Shown: positions 9,161 to 16,254, counted from the first letter of the stretch. The stretch is DNA of 64,000 bases from JBCCDY01 sp039030555 (GCA_039030555.1 JBCCDY010000020.1:17583-81582); one strand, 5' to 3'. The notes: generated from the letters alone by a model not told the origin. A program made the numbers and translations.

Positions 9161-9238
9161 TTTTACTAAATTGATAATCAGGTATTTAATAGTAATTAGT
9201 AATACTTTGGTAAATAAAATAGATGTCTGTAACGGCTT

Positions 9239-9267
9239 GGCTAAAAAGTGTTTTAGTACTTTTTGCC
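9239..9267 (-). terminator. Hairpin after the frameshifted lipoprotein gene
   Basis: AAAAAGT (9243-9249) and ACTTTTT (9258-9264), with GGC and GCC closing the stem around a one-base bulge, form a hairpin 15 bases downstream of the stop codon of the leftward gene pair. It is followed on that strand by a short T-rich tail. The call rests on position and symmetry only. Confidence 0.5.
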
Positions 9268-9282
9268 GTTGTTTTAAGCTTT

Positions 9283-9588
9283 TTAAAGTTCGATGTTTTG
9301 CCTGTGTGATTCAATTCCATTATTAGTCAAGAATTTGGTAACCAGAACAAACTGGTTCCAAATTGTAGTATCGTTGTCGTAAGATTCAAAGGAACGCAAG
9401 TTCCCTTTTTTGTCAATCTCGAAATCATCTTGCTCACCAGGCAACTGTATCTTATTAAAGGTAAACTTTAATCCAGCAAAGGAACTTGGAGAAACAGTTA
9501 AAATACTTTCTGGTGAAATTACTATCGTTTCATTCTTATTCAGATCAATTATTACCTCACCTAGATTTATACGAGGCACTAAGATCAA
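9283..9588 (-). CDS. C-terminal half of a frameshifted lipoprotein gene
   Basis: This reading frame has no ATG. The only possible start within the given limits is a TTG, and the frame is open far upstream, to the 9-A tract at the end of the neighbouring gene (about 9729). Reading on through that region gives VTVTIDDKNDSTLFFTVQNY and an uninterrupted protein that continues into this frame. It therefore looks like the second part of one gene whose first part is the lipoprotein at 9720-10196, offset by one base in the A tract. The family is unknown. It may be a disrupted gene or may be expressed by -1 frameshifting at A-AAA-AAG. Confidence 0.55.
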   Translation of the reverse strand: MILVPRINLGEVIIDLNKNETIVISPESILTVSPSSFAGLKFTFNKIQLPGEQDDFEIDKKGNLRSFESYDNDTTIWNQFVLVTKFLTNNGIESHRQNIEL

Positions 9589-9719
9589 TGTATCACAGGA
9601 AAGACATGTTTCTACTAAAGCATTCTGATGCTCTAGAAATACCTTGACGACCCTTAGTTCATAATCAAAATAGTTTTGGACTGTAAAGAATAATGTGCTA
9701 TCATTTTTATCATCAATTG

Positions 9720-10196
9720 TTACCGTGACTTTTTTTTTATACTTCTTTGATTTAAATATTCATTTCTGTCTGAAAGTATTTTTGTAAGTAATTGGGTAAA
9801 ATGAGTTCTTTCTTCTGGACTTAAATCTTGTCTTTTGGATTGTGACTCCGTAAAGCATAGGAGCTGAGTAAGCGTAATATTTTGTTCCCAAAAATCGTCA
9901 TTCACATTTTGTGATGCGGATATGTTTTGCTTTAGTTTCTTGGCAAATTCAGACTTAACGTTTATATCTGCTTCGGCATCAATGGCTTTACTCAGCAAAA
10001 CATCACTTTCAGCTGCAGCGGCCAATTCCGTAAGTAATTTGAACGTCTTATCAACATCAGTTCCAATTTTTTGATCCTTGAATTCAATGTTTGGTAGATT
10101 CTTGCATGATGAAAGTCCAGATTCTCCACTTTGTCTGCAAGAAATGTTTAGCATAATAAAGGAAATCAGCACTCTTATGAAAATTGAATGTCTCAT
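9720..10196 (-). CDS. Small lipoprotein of unknown function (first part of a frameshifted gene)
   Basis: A 158-residue protein with a lipoprotein signal (LISFIMLNISC, cysteine near residue 20), so it should be anchored in an envelope membrane. The mature part is charged and helical, with no family recognised. It ends ..SIKKKSR just after a run of nine A residues. One extra A, or a -1 ribosomal slip on A-AAA-AAG, would fuse it to the open frame downstream, giving a product of about 300 residues. It is read away from the four-TM protein gene, with paired operator-like sites between them. It lies at the far end of the element from the integrase, where cargo genes usually lie. Confidence 0.6.
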   Translation of the reverse strand: MRHSIFIRVLISFIMLNISCRQSGESGLSSCKNLPNIEFKDQKIGTDVDKTFKLLTELAAAAESDVLLSKAIDAEADINVKSEFAKKLKQNISASQNVNDDFWEQNITLTQLLCFTESQSKRQDLSPEERTHFTQLLTKILSDRNEYLNQRSIKKKSR

Positions 10197-10226
10197 ACTC
10201 TTTTTTATTTGCTTGCAAGGTCCAGA

Positions 10227-10316
10227 TAAGCTCAGTGAGCATTTGGATTTAATAGCTCTAAGATAGCGCTTATTGCAAGAATATTAGCAAATAACGAAGT
10301 TTGCTCATTGAGCTTA
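10227..10316. promoter_or_regulatory. Two GCTCAnTGAGC operator-like sites between divergent genes
   Basis: TAAGCTCAGTGAGCA (10227-10241) and TGCTCATTGAGCTTA (10302-10316) are inverted copies with one mismatch in 15. Each is itself a palindrome of the form GCTCA-n-TGAGC. The pair sits in the 154-bp gap between the leftward lipoprotein gene and the rightward membrane protein gene, so one regulator could control both. No regulator gene is adjacent. Confidence 0.5.
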
Positions 10317-10350
10317 CTATTTGTTAGCATCTTTTTTAAACAGTGTTTGA

Positions 10351-11082
10351 ATGAATTCGAAAAAGAAAATCCGCAAGTTTCAAAGGATAATCTCCATATA
10401 TCTTTTTGGCATATTTTTAACTTTAGCTTTTGCCACTTTGAATGCACTCATTTGGGATAAAGTGTTTGGAGGTTGGCCATTCTCAATTTATAAATTTGCT
10501 TTTATCTTTTTACCATTTTGGATCTTGCTGATAATTGCTATTACAGTATTCATTCCGCAAAAAATCGTAACTCAAAATTTCGTTGTTAGATTAGACACGG
10601 CACTAGTTGCAAGTTTAATTATTGGATTATTCAGTTTTATAGATCTACATACTATGATGCAGATGAATCTAAAAGAGAATCTGGAATTAGGGATTGTAGG
10701 TATTGAAGGTCAGATAAATAGCAGATTGGAACATATTGAAAGTTACTATCCTAAATGGCCAGATACAGCCACTTTTAACGGAAAGAATCCAGATTACTAT
10801 ATTAAGTTAGCGATTGATGCTAGAGAAGTTTTGAAAAACCTAGATTTAGTAGATGGGTTTTTCCTCAAATATCAAAGAGAACCCAATGAAGGACTTACAG
10901 ATGGCTTTCAAAGGTTAAAAGAAATAAAAAAACAACTGAAGGATAATACCAATGAAATTAAGAACTGGCAGTCAGGGAATGACATCATTAAGTTTTATTC
11001 TTTTTTTATAATTCTATCTGCAGGAGTTATTGGTTCTTGGAAAGTAGTAATTGAAATATTTAAGACAATTGAGACAAGATAG
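10351..11082 (+). CDS. Membrane protein of unknown function (four predicted TM helices)
   Basis: A 243-residue protein. Hydrophobic segments lie at about residues 13-35, 47-69, 83-100 and 213-235. Between the third and the last is a hydrophilic, partly coiled region of about 110 residues (GQINSRLEHIESYYPKW onward). No family is recognised. The layout, membrane helices at both ends with a helical soluble part, recurs in many accessory membrane proteins and does not define a role. It lies in the cargo end of the tRNA-fMet element, with AT-rich base use like its island neighbours. The ATG falls within a run of similar AT-rich sequence without a clear ribosome site. Confidence 0.65.
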   Translation: MNSKKKIRKFQRIISIYLFGIFLTLAFATLNALIWDKVFGGWPFSIYKFAFIFLPFWILLIIAITVFIPQKIVTQNFVVRLDTALVASLIIGLFSFIDLHTMMQMNLKENLELGIVGIEGQINSRLEHIESYYPKWPDTATFNGKNPDYYIKLAIDAREVLKNLDLVDGFFLKYQREPNEGLTDGFQRLKEIKKQLKDNTNEIKNWQSGNDIIKFYSFFIILSAGVIGSWKVVIEIFKTIETR

Positions 11083-11201
11083 AGATTGATTTTTATAGAA
11101 GTATGGATAAAACATAAAAACTGTTAAGAACAGATAATAAAAAGTGGATGTTTAGATAATAACTAATCTTAGTTCCACATCTTTTATTATATTAACAAGC
11201 A

Positions 11202-11230
11202 TGTTTTACAAATTAAACATATTACCTTTG
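11202..11230 (+). promoter_or_regulatory. Bacteroidota-type promoter for the HEPN-like pair
   Basis: The -7 box TACCTTTG (11223-11230) fits TAnnTTTG exactly. A T-rich -33 region (TGTTTTAC) lies about 19 bases upstream. The first gene of the pair starts 35 bases downstream. The otherwise empty gap from 11083 shows nothing else recognisable. Confidence 0.55.
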
Positions 11231-11265
11231 CACCCGTTTTTATTGATAATATATATATATCTACT

Positions 11266-11790
11266 ATGAGTTCTACAGTTTTAGATACTGGTACGGAATT
11301 ATTTGGCAAGTATATAAGCAAGTATAAGAATCATGTTAAAACTGAAAGCACTGAAGAGTATTACCATGTTGACGTTGTTGCTGAAGCATATACTCAAGGT
11401 TTCTCTGATGGTAAAAATTCTGGAAAAAAGGATTTTTTAGACGAAATCCTTAAGAATAAAGTTGAGAAGTTTATTCAGAAAGCAAATCAGGTATATATTT
11501 TATCACAAAATCTCATTTCATATTTGTCAAAAGAGGGTTTTAAAATCCATTCTTTTTACATAAATCCATTTCCCAGCTGTCCTAAAGTGGTTTTATCTGT
11601 TCATGGTGAGTTATTAACAAACGATAAGTTTGTGGAATTAGCCTATGCTAAAATTCTTGAGAATAAGAATATTTTTGAAAAATTATTTACCCCCACTACC
11701 CTAGATATAAGTCTAGTATCCAACGAAAATCTCGATCCAAGTCTCTTAAAAGAAGACGGTTTTGGATATCATGAGATTGTAAAATCTTGA
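11266..11790 (+). CDS. Unknown protein, first gene of a HEPN-like two-gene module
   Basis: A 174-residue soluble protein with no known domain that I recognise. The N-terminal third is charged and helical (AYTQGFSDGKNSGKKDFLDE, then a helix near 65-95). The second half has beta strands and a conserved-looking core (PKVVLSVHGELLTNDKFVELAY). The C-terminus ends in a LKEDGFGYHE block. Its stop codon overlaps the start of the HEPN-like gene (TGATG), so the two are translated together and probably act as a pair, for example as toxin and partner or as a two-component defence unit. That function is inference from arrangement and location in a mobile element. Confidence 0.65.
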   Translation: MSSTVLDTGTELFGKYISKYKNHVKTESTEEYYHVDVVAEAYTQGFSDGKNSGKKDFLDEILKNKVEKFIQKANQVYILSQNLISYLSKEGFKIHSFYINPFPSCPKVVLSVHGELLTNDKFVELAYAKILENKNIFEKLFTPTTLDISLVSNENLDPSLLKEDGFGYHEIVKS

Positions 11791-12170
11791 TGAAGAAAAA
11801 AATCCATGGTGAACGGAATAGGAATCTTGCTAAAGACCTTATTAATGGTAATAAATATTTCGATTGGGTAATTACAACAGCGTTTTATTCCTCAATCCAT
11901 TTTGTAGAAGATAAAATATTACCGACTAAAATCCGTAATATTCATTGTAAAAATATAAATGATGTTAAGCAAGCTTTTAAGATGTCAGGGCGCCATCAAG
12001 CTAGGGAAAAGTTAGTGTTTGATAATCTTGACCTTAAAATTGCCGCAAAATACAAATGGCTTGACGATAGTTCGAGGAATTCGAGATATGTCACCTATAA
12101 AATCTCGAAAACACAAGCGGAAAAGGCTCTCCAATACTTGGATGAAATATATAAAGAGTGTTACAAGTAA
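11790..12170 (+). CDS. HEPN-like domain protein, second gene of the module
   Basis: A 126-residue all-helical protein. The segment AKDLINGNKYFDWVITTAFY and the following SSIHFVEDKIL match the long first helices of HEPN proteins. A later SSRNSRYVTYK resembles the 'R..aRY' helix of that fold. The usual catalytic Rx4-6H of HEPN ribonucleases is not clear, so it may be a non-catalytic or divergent member. A TTG one codon upstream is possible, but the ATG that overlaps the previous stop codon (TGATG) is the better start. HEPN proteins often act as RNases in toxin-antitoxin and phage-defence modules. Confidence 0.62.
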   Translation: MKKKIHGERNRNLAKDLINGNKYFDWVITTAFYSSIHFVEDKILPTKIRNIHCKNINDVKQAFKMSGRHQAREKLVFDNLDLKIAAKYKWLDDSSRNSRYVTYKISKTQAEKALQYLDEIYKECYK

Positions 12171-12355
12171 GAAAAAGTAACTTTACATACTGCTACTTCT
12201 AGTACAACGGCCGCATTTCGCTATAACCATTACGAATCTAGTGTTTATTGATTCTTAGCTAGTTTCAGTTTTTGGATTCGAGATAAAAAATCCCCTACCA
12301 AAAACAGTATAGCTTAACTCTATCCCTATTACACCAAAATCAGCCCTTTTGTAGA

Positions 12356-12398
12356 GCAATAAAAAAGTGTACTCAATGTGAGTACACTTTTTTATTGC
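12356..12398. terminator. Perfect bidirectional terminator
   Basis: GCAATAAAAAAGTGTACTCA (12356-12375), loop ATG, and the exact complement (12379-12398) form a 20-bp perfect stem with A/T tails. It separates the rightward HEPN-like pair from the leftward genes of the element core and should stop transcription from both sides. Confidence 0.9.
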
Positions 12399-12565
12399 TT
12401 TTTATACGTTCGATTACGATCGATCTTATTTAACTCAATTCGTGCAAGCCTTTACCAATACTCCGGGTTCTTTTTCGCCTCGAGGTACCTAGTGCACTTG
12501 TAACGGTTATTACGACTGCTAACATAATTCCCAGGTGTAAACCGTTCACCTGGATCCGCTTACCT
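12399..12565. other. Intergenic stretch at the junction of cargo and core
   Basis: No open frame of note. It holds a short symmetric element, CCAGGTG (12531-12537) and CACCTGG (12547-12553), just past the stop codon of the leftward gene. This could be a weak hairpin for that gene, but no T run follows. The stretch, like the next gene, is visibly rich in TTCG and CGATC words compared with the rest of the window. Confidence 0.4.
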
Positions 12566-13483
12566 TTACTTGATTTCATGCTTTTCTAGGCATTCGTTCA
12601 AAGCACTATACAGTTCTTCAGGCAGATCCAGTTTTCTTATACCCCAAATACTGGCCTGGATAGCAGCTTTAGTTTTTTCAAGCTCAAACTCAGTTTTGCT
12701 TAGCTGCTCCAGTTCGGTTCCTATCTTATCTGAGATGTTTAAAACCCCGGAGTACTTATTTAGGCTTTTTGCTAAATCGATCAGCTGGTCTACCTGTTCG
12801 ATATCTAATCGCGTTTCATCGTATTGTTTCAATTCGATTATATACGAACACATTTGACCTACCCATTCAGGAACTTGATCGTAGTCGGTATTAAACCGAT
12901 CTATGCTTAAGATGTAATCGATCAAGTGCAACTCGTCGTATTTAAAATTAAGAGTCACTGCGAAGTCCGGATCATCAAATAACATTGCTTCGAACTTATT
13001 CCGATACATTTCGAGATATTTCCAAAGTGCGTTCGCTTTATAGGCATTTTCTTCAAATTGAAGTACTTCTTCTACTCGATCCTGGAGCTTATCCAATCCT
13101 TCGTAAAACTCTTTTAGCCAGCCTTGGTTCCACTCTGCCCCTTCCGATTCCGAACGGAGTTCGCGAAACATTCGATTAAAGTCCTTAAATATTCTGCGTT
13201 TTCGGCCTCTTAACTGCGTTTCAGCTACGCTTTCACGTGATCCGACAGGGTTTCGATCTTTTAGAGACCGTTCGCGACCGGTTACGTTCGAACTATCGTC
13301 CGGTTCCGGTTCGATCGCATTCGGTTTACTATCCTCCAGGTTCTTATTTTTATCTGTTTCCTCAATGATCTCTTCGATCTTTGAGGTTTCGATCTCACCG
13401 TTTAATTGTTGGTGGATTTGATCGACCGTATACTCCTGGCCTGCTAACTCAATAACTTGATCCTTAATGTCTGATTTCTCCAT
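12566..13483 (-). CDS. Unknown element-core protein, acidic and helical
   Basis: A 305-residue protein starting at the ATG for MEKSDIKDQV; a longer frame adds 11 residues of poor quality. The first 35 residues resemble a small helical DNA-binding repeat (VIELAGQEYTVDQIHQQLNG). An acidic, low-complexity linker follows to about residue 75, then a charged patch (RGRKRRIFKDFNRMFRELR) and a long helical domain. No family is recognised. It is the last gene of the leftward core of the integrated element and might be a regulator or a replication or structural accessory. DNA base use (many TTCG words) sets it apart from chromosomal neighbours. Confidence 0.6.
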   Translation of the reverse strand: MEKSDIKDQVIELAGQEYTVDQIHQQLNGEIETSKIEEIIEETDKNKNLEDSKPNAIEPEPDDSSNVTGRERSLKDRNPVGSRESVAETQLRGRKRRIFKDFNRMFRELRSESEGAEWNQGWLKEFYEGLDKLQDRVEEVLQFEENAYKANALWKYLEMYRNKFEAMLFDDPDFAVTLNFKYDELHLIDYILSIDRFNTDYDQVPEWVGQMCSYIIELKQYDETRLDIEQVDQLIDLAKSLNKYSGVLNISDKIGTELEQLSKTEFELEKTKAAIQASIWGIRKLDLPEELYSALNECLEKHEIK

Positions 13484-13601
13484 GATTATAAATGATTTCA
13501 TTAAACATGAAGACAATAAGCACTACGTCCGAAGAATAGATCCTGAGTTTCCGTTCATTACTTAAAGTCCGGCTTTTACGGCTTTTACGAATCGATACAG
13601 T

Positions 13602-13856
13602 TTATAAGCGGTCATTTAACGACTCTAGCCTAATCTCTACCTTCTCACCGTATATCTCTTCAAGAATTCGCTTGAAATCGAAGACTCTGACCTTTTGCTT
13701 CTTCTCAAAGAAAGAATCTGGTAAAATTCCAGTACGTATAATGTGTCCTTTAACCGTTCGGTACTCTTCTGCAACAATAGTTGATATTTCATTCAATGAG
13801 TATCGTGTCTTTGTCAACACATAGATAGGACAGCCATATTTATCTTTTTTTATCAT
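13602..13856 (-). CDS. Small unknown protein, possibly DNA-binding
   Basis: An 84-residue basic-to-neutral protein. The segment YSLNEISTIVAEEYRTVKGH followed by IIRTGILPD has the spacing of a helix-turn-helix, and the C-terminal FDFKRILEEIYGEKVEI could be a winged extension. No family is recognised. It is read in the same direction as the other core genes of the element, separated from the next by a terminator-like hairpin, so it may have its own promoter. The call rests on codon-like base use and position. Confidence 0.5.
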   Translation of the reverse strand: MIKKDKYGCPIYVLTKTRYSLNEISTIVAEEYRTVKGHIIRTGILPDSFFEKKQKVRVFDFKRILEEIYGEKVEIRLESLNDRL

Positions 13857-13908
13857 ATCTATTTGATTATCAGTTGGTTAATTGTATATTTATAATACCA
13901 AAAGCTAG

Positions 13909-13946
13909 AAGCCCGTTGATCGATTATTCGTGATTCGGGCTTTTTT
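13909..13946 (+). terminator. Hairpin with T run (rightward) in the element core
   Basis: AAGCCCG (13909-13915) and CGGGCTT (13936-13942) form a stem, followed on the + strand by TTTTTT. On the - strand the stem ends before CTAGCTTTT, a weaker tail, which would still suit the leftward 71-residue gene just upstream. Confidence 0.55.
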
Positions 13947-13951
13947 GATGG

Positions 13952-14203
13952 ATGGTTCCAAAAGCTAAGTGACATAGCGTTTCTTCGGTCGATTATTTCT
14001 CGTATAGTTTGCTATTTGTATTCCTTTTTCCTGATCCCATACATTAAACCACGTCCAGGTTGGCCAGCTTTCATCCAGGAACCGGACGAACTTAACCAGG
14101 TTACTAGTTCGATAAACTTTCATATCGGCTTTACCTCCAGGTAGGTTACCAACCTTAGTATAGACTTTGTACTTTTTCATGATTTTCTAGCTTTTGGAAC
14201 CAT
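13952..14203. repeat. 16-bp inverted repeat bracketing a small gene
   Basis: ATGGTTCCAAAAGCTA at 13952-13967 is the exact reverse complement of 14188-14203. The two arms enclose the 71-residue gene, and the left arm includes its stop codon. A shortened third copy, CCAAAAGCTA, lies at 13898-13907. The arrangement resembles a small mobile cassette or recombination-site pair, but there is no transposase and no visible target duplication. Confidence 0.6.
13965..14180 (-). CDS. Small unknown protein enclosed by a 16-bp inverted repeat
   Basis: A 71-residue basic protein beginning MKKYKVYTKVGNLPGGKADM. It is rich in Trp and aromatic residues in the middle (ESWPTWTWFNVWDQEKG), suggesting a compact beta-rich fold. 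No family is recognised. The exact inverted repeat whose arms lie at its stop codon and 7 bases before its start codon makes it look like a self-contained cassette. It lies directly downstream (on its own strand) of the 9-bp repeat arrays. Confidence 0.5.
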   Translation of the reverse strand: MKKYKVYTKVGNLPGGKADMKVYRTSNLVKFVRFLDESWPTWTWFNVWDQEKGIQIANYTRNNRPKKRYVT

Positions 14204-14220
14204 TCATCTTATTATTTGTC

Positions 14221-14385
14221 CCGTCCCATCCCATCCCACTTTTCTCAACCGTTTCACTTGTCCCACATTTCCCATTTATTCCACTTGGCTCACAACCGTA
14301 AAATTGGAATAAATGAAATATTTGGGATGAATGAAACAAATGGAACGTTTGGGATATTTGGAACGTATGGGATAAATGAAACACT
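14221..14385. repeat. Divergent arrays of 9-bp repeats (iteron-like, candidate origin)
   Basis: From 14305 to 14385 nine 9-mers follow each other without gaps: TGGAATAAA, TGAAATATT, TGGGATGAA, TGAAACAAA, TGGAACGTT, TGGGATATT, TGGAACGTA, TGGGATAAA, TGAAACACT. From 14283 back to 14230 the other strand carries six: TGGAATAAA, TGGGAAATG, TGGGACAAG, TGAAACGGT, TGAGAAAAG, TGGGATGGG, and a seventh follows with a one-base shift. The consensus is about TGRRAYRWW. The arms point away from each other around a 21-bp centre at 14284-14304. The right array touches the stop codon of a RepA-like ATPase gene, so an origin bound by an element protein is likely. Confidence 0.75.
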
Positions 14386-15364
14386 ACTCTTTCTTTAACT
14401 TTCTATGAAGCGTACTTTTTGATAGCCCCACCACATCCGATATGACCTGCAAGGATTTTCCTTCAGCTTGTAATTCCGTTGCAAATCTTATCCTGTCCTC
14501 ATCTGTAACTTCCGCTTTGTTTTCCATATTTAGATAATCGATTTCTTGAACGGAATCTTCAATGAGTTCAAACCATAGGTTCTGTTCATTCATTCTTAAA
14601 AGCTTAGCTCCGTTTTGCTCTGGAGCATTTCGTGATTTAACCCTTTTAAGGAGTCGTTCCCCTTGATTTTTGGTTTTCCTAAGTAAAAAATCTTGATCGG
14701 AAAGATCGGTTTTTGCACCAGATCCACTTTGTAGATCACTATCTGTAACTATGGATTTAACCCCTTTTTTGGTGTGATCCGCTATAACCATAGAGAAAGA
14801 ATATTTATCTTTCAAATCGAGGAGTTCGGTCATTAAATTGGCAATATCTTCCTTCTTACCTGAGTTGTCCCTCATTGCAATGGTCCAGTTATCCAGAAAA
14901 ATAAGCTTTGGGTTAAATTTCTCAATAGCCTGTTCCAGATCTGTTTTAAAAAGTTGATAGGACATTCTTGTGGTGAGTGTATAAAAATCATGAGGCGTTT
15001 TTTTGAGTAGACCAGGAGGGTTTTCTAGTAACTTTTCTAAGCGTTTGGCGAAGATTGGTTCGTTCATTTCGGCGTTCACGAATAGAACATTGCCATATAT
15101 ATTGATTCTTTCTCCTAAGAAATGATCCCAGCAATTCACGATAGCCAATCCAATCTGCATCATTAAAAATGATTTTCCGGAGCCTCTCTCCGAAGGGAAG
15201 TGTATTAAGCTATTCTCATGAATAAAATCACCAAAAAGCTTCTTAGGCTCCTCAGTATTTTTTGCAATATCTAATAGGTCTGAAAGAGTCGATATCTTAT
15301 TCTGATATGATTTTGGTAGTTGCCTGGTGGACACAGGTTCGGATGTTTTTTGAGATGTACTCAT
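14384..15364 (-). CDS. RepA-like RecA-fold ATPase (replication or helicase-type)
   Basis: A 326-residue P-loop ATPase of the plasmid RepA / AAA_25 type. Walker A is ERGSGKSFLMMQIG near residue 58. Walker B is PKLIFLDNW near 155. DHTKKG near 196 fits the sensor region of hexameric RecA-like helicases. The C-terminus (about 290-326) is a helix-turn-helix, LQVISDVVGLSKSTLHRKLK. Such proteins are replicative helicases or loaders on plasmids and integrated elements. The end of the gene touches the 9-bp repeat arrays, which suits an initiator or loader acting next to its origin. No relaxase or conjugation gene is seen nearby. Confidence 0.8.
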   Translation of the reverse strand: MSTSQKTSEPVSTRQLPKSYQNKISTLSDLLDIAKNTEEPKKLFGDFIHENSLIHFPSERGSGKSFLMMQIGLAIVNCWDHFLGERINIYGNVLFVNAEMNEPIFAKRLEKLLENPPGLLKKTPHDFYTLTTRMSYQLFKTDLEQAIEKFNPKLIFLDNWTIAMRDNSGKKEDIANLMTELLDLKDKYSFSMVIADHTKKGVKSIVTDSDLQSGSGAKTDLSDQDFLLRKTKNQGERLLKRVKSRNAPEQNGAKLLRMNEQNLWFELIEDSVQEIDYLNMENKAEVTDEDRIRFATELQAEGKSLQVISDVVGLSKSTLHRKLKKE

Positions 15365-15426
15365 AACTAATGTTATATATTAGCTTATCGGTCGATTAAA
15401 GGGAAAAGAGGCCGAAGCCTCTATTG

Positions 15427-15717
15427 TTAGAATAATCTATTTAGCTCGTATTTTGCCATTCCAGCTTTACCCTTAATATCTTCCAACTCTTCCACAATCT
15501 TATCATACTCTGAAATAGTCGGTTGAATACATTTGAGGAAAAGAAATAGGCTATGCACAGTTTCAAGTGCAGCATCATCCAAGCCGTTGTCATTAGTCAG
15601 AGACAGCAATTCAATTGCTTCCACAATCGTTTTTCTTAAAACCGAAAGCTGACCTTCAGGATTGTTTTCGAAACATGATAGGTCAAGCAGTATTTTTTTA
15701 TTTTTTACTTCTAACAT
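15427..15717 (-). CDS. Small unknown protein of the element core
   Basis: A 96-residue acidic, mostly helical protein, beginning MLEVKNKKILLDLSCFENNP. No family is recognised. Its start overlaps the end of the preceding gene by 7 bases, and that gene overlaps the one before it, so three small proteins form one transcript leading into the ATPase gene. All three share the pattern of a short beta-like start followed by two or three helices, so they may be distant relatives of each other. Confidence 0.6.
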   Translation of the reverse strand: MLEVKNKKILLDLSCFENNPEGQLSVLRKTIVEAIELLSLTNDNGLDDAALETVHSLFLFLKCIQPTISEYDKIVEELEDIKGKAGMAKYELNRLF

Positions 15718-15995
15718 CTTGATTCTTTTAGTTTAGCTTGTATTTCTTTCAATGCATTATTTTGTTCCGAAACTTGCTCAGTCAGTTTAATGGAGGTCTC
15801 CAGATCCATTAATGCCTCAAGCTGGAATTCTCTGAAAAAGTCTAGTATTGAGACTTCGAAATCACCTTTGTTCTTATAGAAAGGAACTAATTCAAGTAGA
15901 TAATTTAAGTTCTTTAAAAACTCAACCCCGTATTCTTTCGCTATTCGGTCATCTGGGACCGGGATGATCATTTCAGTGTTCGTAAATCTCATCAT
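15711..15995 (-). CDS. Small unknown protein of the element core
   Basis: A 94-residue acidic helical protein starting MMRFTNTEMIIPVPDDRIAK. The C-terminal part (QVSEQNNALKEIQAKLKES) is likely a coiled coil. No family is recognised. It overlaps the gene before it by 4 bases and the gene after it by 7 bases, which shows tight translational coupling. Its place between the HTH gene and the RepA-like ATPase suggests a role in replication or copy control of the element, but nothing in the sequence proves that. Confidence 0.6.
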   Translation of the reverse strand: MMRFTNTEMIIPVPDDRIAKEYGVEFLKNLNYLLELVPFYKNKGDFEVSILDFFREFQLEALMDLETSIKLTEQVSEQNNALKEIQAKLKESRC

Positions 15996-16249
15996 GACCC
16001 AAAAGCTTTTTCGGTTTTCATTTTGATTTCAGGGAACTTTTCAATGGCCATAACCAGGCAGTAGCATAAATAGACTCCAAATATGTATTCCGTACTGATC
16101 GTACCCGGTTCGCTAAAGACCAGCTGGTTATACAGCTGCTGAGCTTCGATTTTCAGGATTTCATAATCGGATCCGGAGGGATTCCGTAACGGTAGCTCGA
16201 TTATGAGCTTTTCATTTATTATATTCATGTTTAGAAAATTAAGTGACAA
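15992..16249 (-). CDS. Small unknown protein of the element core
   Basis: An 85-residue protein (or 78 if it starts at the second ATG, MNIINEKLIIELPLRNPSGS). It shares with its two downstream neighbours a short strand-like start and helical remainder. No family is recognised. It is the first gene of a three-gene coupled set and is preceded by a bidirectional hairpin that separates it from the HTH gene. Confidence 0.55.
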   Translation of the reverse strand: MSLNFLNMNIINEKLIIELPLRNPSGSDYEILKIEAQQLYNQLVFSEPGTISTEYIFGVYLCYCLVMAIEKFPEIKMKTEKAFGS

Positions 16250-16254
16250 TACAG

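Noticed and set aside
10232..10447. 71-residue leftward frame over the operator region
   Set aside because: It overlaps the start of the membrane protein gene and the paired operator sites and has no homologue-like features.
12531..12553. CCAGGTG/CACCTGG as a terminator
   Set aside because: No T run follows on either strand; kept only as a note in the gap description.
14221..14385. CRISPR array
   Set aside because: Units are 9 bp with no spacers between them, and no cas gene is near.
14187..14398. Two overlapping open frames of 60-65 residues on opposite strands with repeating Phe-His-Ser or Gly-Ile-Asn patterns
   Set aside because: They are produced by the 9-bp repeats (three codons per unit) and have low complexity; no real gene is supported.
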